Shown: positions 14,046-17,210 of the stretch, in pieces
Position numbering within the stretch: position 1 is the stretch's first letter
How the letters are laid out: every line of letters starts with the position of its first letter
NCBI GenBank assembly: GCA_964244295.1
Contig: CAXTIG010000071.1
Coordinates: 1-17,210 of the forward strand
DNA: 17,210 nucleotides
From: JAJAZB01 sp964244295
GTDB lineage: Bacteria; Bacteroidota; Bacteroidia; Cytophagales; Spirosomataceae
Direction: 5' to 3'
Program-made: the position numbers and the translations under genes
Notes under the pieces: generated by a model
Database searches by the model: none
What the model saw: only the letters and a program-made list of their open reading frames with translations
What the model was told of the DNA's origin: nothing

Positions 14046-15656
14046 TTAATTTCCAAGTTTCAGATTCGTTTCAAAATCAAACAGCGTCAGCAGCCGCAGC
14101 GCGTAGTAGGCCTGCCAGTAGTCCCGCAGGGCGATGATGGCGTCGCGGCGGGCGCGGTCTTTTTCCTGGGTGGCGATGCCGAGGTCGGTTACGCTCAGGT
14201 CGCTGAGGATGAAGCGGTTTTGGGCAATCCCGTAACGCTGTTGAGCGATGCCGTCGGCTTCGGCGGTCAGGGCTACCTGCTGGCGGAGCATGGTCAGCAA
14301 CGTCACCTGCGTGTAAATTTCCTGCTCGAAGGTCAGCTTGTCCTGCTCCACGGTTTGCTCGGCCAGTTGGCGGTTGGCGCGGGCGGTTTCGGTGCGGGCC
14401 TGATTCCGGCCCCAGGTCAGGATGGGCAGCGTAAACTGAATCTCCACGAACTCCCGGTCTTGCGGGCGCACGTACACGTCGCCGAGGCGGGCACCCCGGT
14501 TCGAGAGGCCAAAACTGGCGTTCAGGCTGGCGTTGAAGCCGTTTTCCTTCACCGCCCGGTCCACGTCGCGCTCGGCTTCGAGCAGGCGGCGGCGGAAGGC
14601 GATGGCGTCGGAGCGGTTCGCGAAGGCCTCGGCGATGGCTTTTTTCAACTCCACCTCCACCACGGCCCCCGCCCCCGGCACGACGAGTTCCAATCGCTGC
14701 TCGTCCCGGGAGCCGACGTAGGTGCGGAGTTTCAGCGAGGCCACTTCGGCGGCTTGCTGGGCGGAAGCGAGGTCTTTTTTTGCCGTCAGAAAACCCAGTT
14801 GCAGTTGGAGGAAATCGTTCTGACTGAGCCGACCCAGGGCCAGTTTTTCGCGGGCCACCCGAAACAGCGTGTCGTTGTTGGCCCGGTTTACCTCGGCGAT
14901 TTGCAGGTTCACCTGCGCCACGAGCAGGTCGAAGTACAGACCCGTGGCGTTCAGCGCCACGCGCTCCAGGGCTTCGGTGCTTTGCTGGTTGCCTTCCTGG
15001 TAGCGCAACGGCTCGGTGCGGCGGTCCCACTTCAGTGGGTTGAACCGAAACAGCGGTTGAGACAGCCCGATGCCGAAGGGAATGCCGTTGTACAGCGTGT
15101 TGTTTCGCTCGAAATCGTCGAAGCGCTGGAGTTGCTGCTGGACGAAAATCGTCCCGCCGGTGAGGGCGATGTTCTGGCTCAGCGACAGGTTGAGCAGCGA
15201 ATTGTTGTTGGAAATGGGCTGAAAGGCAATCGTCCCGTCGGGCTGCTGGACTTCCACGAATGAACGCGTAAAACCGGGCAAGGTGCCGTTCAGGCTCAGT
15301 TGGGGTTTGAAATCGGCCAGAAACGAACGGTATTGCCAATAGTTGGTGCGCTTCTGGGTGGCCGCCCGCTTGGCGGCGATGGATTGATTCTGAGCCAGGT
15401 CGATGACCTCGGCGAGGGTGACGGCGCGGGTTTGGGCGAAGGCGGGTTGACAGAGAGCCAGCAACAGAAGAATTATCAGGAAGTGAATTTTTTTATGCGG
15501 CGGGTCACCCTGAGCGGAGTCGAAGGGTGTGCGGTGGGCCAGCGCTGACCAGCCGCACACCCTTCGACTCCGCTCAGGGTGACCCGCCGCTTTTATGGTC
15601 AAAAGCAAAACGGCAGGTAAAGGTCGGTCGTAAGCAGTTTTTCTGGCAAAGGTCAT
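14046..15656 (-). CDS. TolC-family outer-membrane efflux channel, with a repeat element inside its 5' end
   Basis: The mature part is a TolC-type channel. It opens TRAVTLAEVIDLAQNQSIAAKRA (about 77-100) and has the family's two related alpha-helical/beta repeats, with long helices rich in Gln, Glu and Ala (for example LAEQTVEQDKLTFEQEIYTQVTLL). A clear signal peptide, KKIHFLIILLLLALCQPAFAQ, precedes it at about residues 55-75. The trouble is the start. The only ATG is at 15656, overlapping the adaptor stop codon as ATGA, which implies translational coupling. Between that ATG and the signal peptide lies the palindromic element at 15497-15590, encoding residues 23-54 (AGHPERSRR... TPFDSAQGD). 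The signal would therefore be internal, or translation begins at a non-ATG codon such as ATT/CTG after the element. It should dock with the adaptor and carry substrate across the outer membrane. Confidence 0.85.
   Translation of the reverse strand: MTFARKTAYDRPLPAVLLLTIKAAGHPERSRRVCGWSALAHRTPFDSAQGDPPHKKIHFLIILLLLALCQPAFAQTRAVTLAEVIDLAQNQSIAAKRAATQKRTNYWQYRSFLADFKPQLSLNGTLPGFTRSFVEVQQPDGTIAFQPISNNNSLLNLSLSQNIALTGGTIFVQQQLQRFDDFERNNTLYNGIPFGIGLSQPLFRFNPLKWDRRTEPLRYQEGNQQSTEALERVALNATGLYFDLLVAQVNLQIAEVNRANNDTLFRVAREKLALGRLSQNDFLQLQLGFLTAKKDLASAQQAAEVASLKLRTYVGSRDEQRLELVVPGAGAVVEVELKKAIAEAFANRSDAIAFRRRLLEAERDVDRAVKENGFNASLNASFGLSNRGARLGDVYVRPQDREFVEIQFTLPILTWGRNQARTETARANRQLAEQTVEQDKLTFEQEIYTQVTLLTMLRQQVALTAEADGIAQQRYGIAQNRFILSDLSVTDLGIATQEKDRARRDAIIALRDYWQAYYALRLLTLFDFETNLKLGN
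15497..15590. repeat. Palindromic 'HPERSRR/FDSAQGD' element, copy 2 (inside tolC 5' end)
   Basis: Arms 15497-15534 and 15553-15590 are perfect 38-bp reverse complements around an 18-base loop. TTTTATG flanks both ends directly (15491-15497, sharing the last G with the arm, and 15591-15597), like a 7-bp target duplication. Loop comparison suits an orientation opposite to copy 1. The element is read in frame in tolC and adds about 31 residues before the signal peptide. Confidence 0.88.
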
Positions 15657-16915
15657 GGCTTGGCGGGGTTAATCGTGAGTTGTTCCACGTGTTCGTACTC
15701 GCTCAAATCGCTCACGATGAGGCGTTCGCCCGCTTGCAGGCCGCTTCTGATTTCCACAAAATCGAAGTTGGAAAGCCCCACCTCCACCTCGCGCCGCCGG
15801 GCGCTGCGCCCACCGGCCCCGAGCACGAACACCACCTGCCGCCGCTTGCCCTTGAAGGCCGGGCCGTTGGGCACCCGCACCGCCCGCGCCGCGCGCTGGG
15901 TCACGACGAACACCTCCGTTTTCAGGTTGGGCCGCAGGGACGCGTGCCGGGGGTCGTCGAGTTGAATCACGAACTGCACCACGCCGTTTTTCACCGCCGG
16001 TTTCACCTGGGTAATTTCTCCGCGCAGCACCGTTTCGTTGGCCTTCACCAGCACCGGCAGGCCCGCCTTCACCTGCTCGGCGTACACGTCGGCGCAGGAG
16101 CCTTCGACCCGGAAGGAACCCAAATCGGCCACTTTGACCAGGATTTCCCCTTCGCTGACGGTCGCCCCGATGTTTTCGTTGACCCAGGTCAGCACGCCCG
16201 CCCGGTCGGCCACGATGTCGGCTTGCTTGAGTTTGTGGGCCAGTTCCTGGAGGCTGCGGGCCTCGATTTGGGCTTCGAGGGCGCTTTGGCGCAGGCTGGC
16301 GCTCATCGAATTCCGGCTGTAGGCCAGGCCGTTTTCCAATTGCTTTTTCTCCAGTTCGGCAATGCGCAATTTGTCGGCGGCCTGGGAGACGTCTTCCGGG
16401 GTGCGGCCACCGACTTTCTGCAAGCGCCTGGTGTCCTCCAAATCCGCTTTCAGGCGGTTGATGGTCAGGGATTTAATCTGGTCGTTGAGTTCAGCATCGG
16501 CGAGTTCTTTCGCCAACTTCATCCGCAACTGCTCGATGCCGTTGCGCTTCAGGGCCAGTTGGTCCTTGCCTTTTTCCACCTCGATTTCACTCAGCGATTT
16601 GTCGAGTTCGAGCAGGGGCTGACCGGGCCGCACCCGCGCACCGGGGGTAAACAACACCCGCCGGATGCTGGCCCGAATCGGACTCGTCAGCACCTGCTCG
16701 AAGGCCGGAATTACCTCGCCCGTGGCACTGAGCGTGTTTTCGACCGGCCCGGTTTCCGCCGTGACCACCCGAATTTTAGCGGCCTCGACGGACGTTTTGA
16801 GGGAATTGCGAAGCACCAGCACCACGGCCACCACGCCCCCCGCCGCCAGCAAAAGCAGCAGCAGCCGGTTGCGGCGGGTTCGTTGGGTCAATTCGGGAGC
16901 AAGTTCGCGGTCCAT
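15653..16915 (-). CDS. Periplasmic adaptor (membrane fusion) protein of a tripartite ABC efflux pump
   Basis: This 420-residue HlyD/MacA-type adaptor has an N-terminal membrane anchor (about 17-36, LLLLLLAAGGVVAVVLVL), the first lipoyl half (about 70-105, VLTSPIRASIRRVLFTPGARVRPGQPLLELD), and a long alpha-helical hairpin (about 106-231, rich in Lys, Glu, Leu and Gln). The second lipoyl half (about 232-265, DIVADRAGVLTWVNENIGATVSEGEILVKV), a beta-barrel (about 268-340) and a membrane-proximal domain with the common VEVGLSNFDFVEIRSGLQAGERLI sequence (about 375-407) follow. It bridges the inner-membrane permeases to the TolC-type channel. It is the first gene of the minus-strand operon, starting about 18 bases downstream of the transcription start predicted from the sigma-54 promoter. 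Its stop overlaps the tolC start (ATGA). Confidence 0.92.
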   Translation of the reverse strand: MDRELAPELTQRTRRNRLLLLLLAAGGVVAVVLVLRNSLKTSVEAAKIRVVTAETGPVENTLSATGEVIPAFEQVLTSPIRASIRRVLFTPGARVRPGQPLLELDKSLSEIEVEKGKDQLALKRNGIEQLRMKLAKELADAELNDQIKSLTINRLKADLEDTRRLQKVGGRTPEDVSQAADKLRIAELEKKQLENGLAYSRNSMSASLRQSALEAQIEARSLQELAHKLKQADIVADRAGVLTWVNENIGATVSEGEILVKVADLGSFRVEGSCADVYAEQVKAGLPVLVKANETVLRGEITQVKPAVKNGVVQFVIQLDDPRHASLRPNLKTEVFVVTQRAARAVRVPNGPAFKGKRRQVVFVLGAGGRSARRREVEVGLSNFDFVEIRSGLQAGERLIVSDLSEYEHVEQLTINPAKP

Positions 16916-16943
16916 GTTGGGCGTTGGGTTTGGCCTTTTTGGT

Positions 16944-16959
16944 TGCGAATGCGGTGCCA
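16944..16959 (-). promoter_or_regulatory. Sigma-54 (-24/-12) promoter of the efflux operon
   Basis: On the minus strand this reads TGGCACCGCATTCGCA. Against TGGCACGnnnnTTGCA it has the invariant GG and GC exactly ten bases apart, a full TGGCAC box, and only C for T at the position before GC plus C for G after the -24 box. The predicted start of transcription is near 16933, giving a leader of about 18 bases before the adaptor ATG. I examined the other spacers of the operon by eye and saw no second good match. Confidence 0.75.
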
Positions 16960-16976
16960 GGGGGTAACTCTTTTTG

Positions 16977-16989
16977 AATCAAGAGATTA
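16977..16989 (+). promoter_or_regulatory. IHF-consensus site between promoter and enhancer repeats
   Basis: AATCAAGAGATTA matches the enterobacterial IHF consensus WATCAAnnnnTTR at every fixed position. It lies about 50 bases upstream of the predicted transcription start, between the -24 element and the tandem dyads, where DNA bending is needed in many sigma-54 promoters. Whether Bacteroidota HU/IHF-like proteins use this consensus is not known to me. Confidence 0.45.
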
Positions 16990-17014
16990 ACAGAATTATT
17001 GAGGAGGAAAAACG

Positions 17015-17083
17015 TGCGGATTCGCACAGGGGATGCGGATTCGCACAGGGGATGCGGATTCGCACAGGGGATGCGGATTCGCA
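17015..17083. promoter_or_regulatory. Four tandem dyads (19-bp period), probable NtrC-type enhancer
   Basis: TGCGGATTCGCA occurs exactly at 17015-17026, 17034-17045, 17053-17064 and 17072-17083, each separated by the same CAGGGGA spacer. The 12-mer is a dyad with five of six base pairs symmetrical (TGCG...CGCA ends). The centres lie roughly 87 to 145 bases upstream of the predicted sigma-54 start, the usual place for activator sites of NtrC-family proteins. Likely bound by the regulator encoded at 9172-10542. Confidence 0.7.
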
Positions 17084-17122
17084 CGGCGGCAAAAATGGTT
17101 GCGATAGGTCTGCCGGTGGGCA

Positions 17123-17143
17123 TCCGACGTTTACAAAGTCGGA
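17123..17143. repeat. Short inverted repeat upstream of the enhancer
   Basis: TCCGAC (17123-17128) pairs with GTCGGA (17138-17143), with a partly symmetrical TTT/AAA centre. It has no T-tract. It could be an operator, or the end of a transcript entering from the right. Nothing coding is convincing between 16916 and 17210. Confidence 0.4.
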
Positions 17144-17210
17144 CTGCTCGGCATCCGTAGATTCAAGTTTCAAACGCAACAAAGCGAGGGGTAGAAAAAA
17201 GCCAGAAGGG

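Noticed and set aside
14034..15263. Plus-strand open frame of about 409 codons over tolC
   Set aside because: It is antisense to tolC, shows no domain, and starts in the palindromic repeat.
15527..16990. Long plus-strand open frame (487 codons) over the adaptor gene
   Set aside because: It lies antisense to a well-supported adaptor gene, reads as low-complexity His/Gly/Gln-rich protein without a recognisable domain, and is explained by GC-rich codon bias.
17015..17083. CRISPR-like array
   Set aside because: The unit is only 12 bp and the 7-bp spacers are identical, so there is no variable spacer content; the setting is a promoter.

Overview
The window looks like a chromosomal segment from a Bacteroidota bacterium of the Cytophagales, most like the Spirosoma/Larkinella group. 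This rests on family content: GLPGL proteins beside a carboxypeptidase-regulatory-domain outer-membrane barrel, a Bacteroidota-type TAnnTTTG -7 element, and intergenic palindromes whose translation gives the 'HPERSRR...FDSAQGD' string often seen in these genomes. No 16S or marker gene is present, so the genus is inference.

Left part (about 1-3000) is AT-rich. It holds a small LuxR-type HTH protein (205-489), a small secreted-looking protein whose natural start codon seems to have become ATA (679-945), a strong stem-loop (946-1015), an intact GLPGL gene (1046-1858), a second GLPGL gene broken by one in-frame TAA (1976-2743), and a 904-residue outer-membrane barrel protein (2756-5470). Base composition rises to GC-rich within the 5' part of the barrel gene. 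A terminator follows at 5507-5532.

Middle part (5698-7256) has a two-helix small membrane protein with its own terminator and an isopenicillin N synthase-type Fe(II)/2-oxoglutarate oxygenase (6030-7034). A 31-bp inverted repeat and a bidirectional terminator close the convergent junction.

Right part (7257-17210) is read on the minus strand. In transcription order it encodes a periplasmic adaptor (16915-15653), a TolC-type outer-membrane channel (15656-14046), a MacB/LolD-type ATPase (13934-13272), two MacB/FtsX-type permeases (13179-11929, 11832-10639), a sigma-54-dependent NtrC-type response regulator (10542-9172) and a two-helix sensor histidine kinase (9078-7795), then a small secreted protein (7646-7257). 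Together these form a complete tripartite ABC efflux machine plus a two-component system.

The most interesting discovery is the control region ahead of the adaptor gene. It has a near-consensus sigma-54 -24/-12 promoter (16944-16959), a perfect match to the enterobacterial IHF consensus (16977-16989), and four exact 19-bp-spaced copies of a dyad TGCGGATTCGCA (17015-17083) at the distance typical of NtrC-type enhancers. Because the operon carries its own sigma-54 activator, the layout predicts a self-amplifying, signal-gated efflux switch. In addition, tolC is bracketed by two copies of the same palindromic element, one of which now lies inside its 5' coding region, and every other operon spacer contains an inverted repeat.
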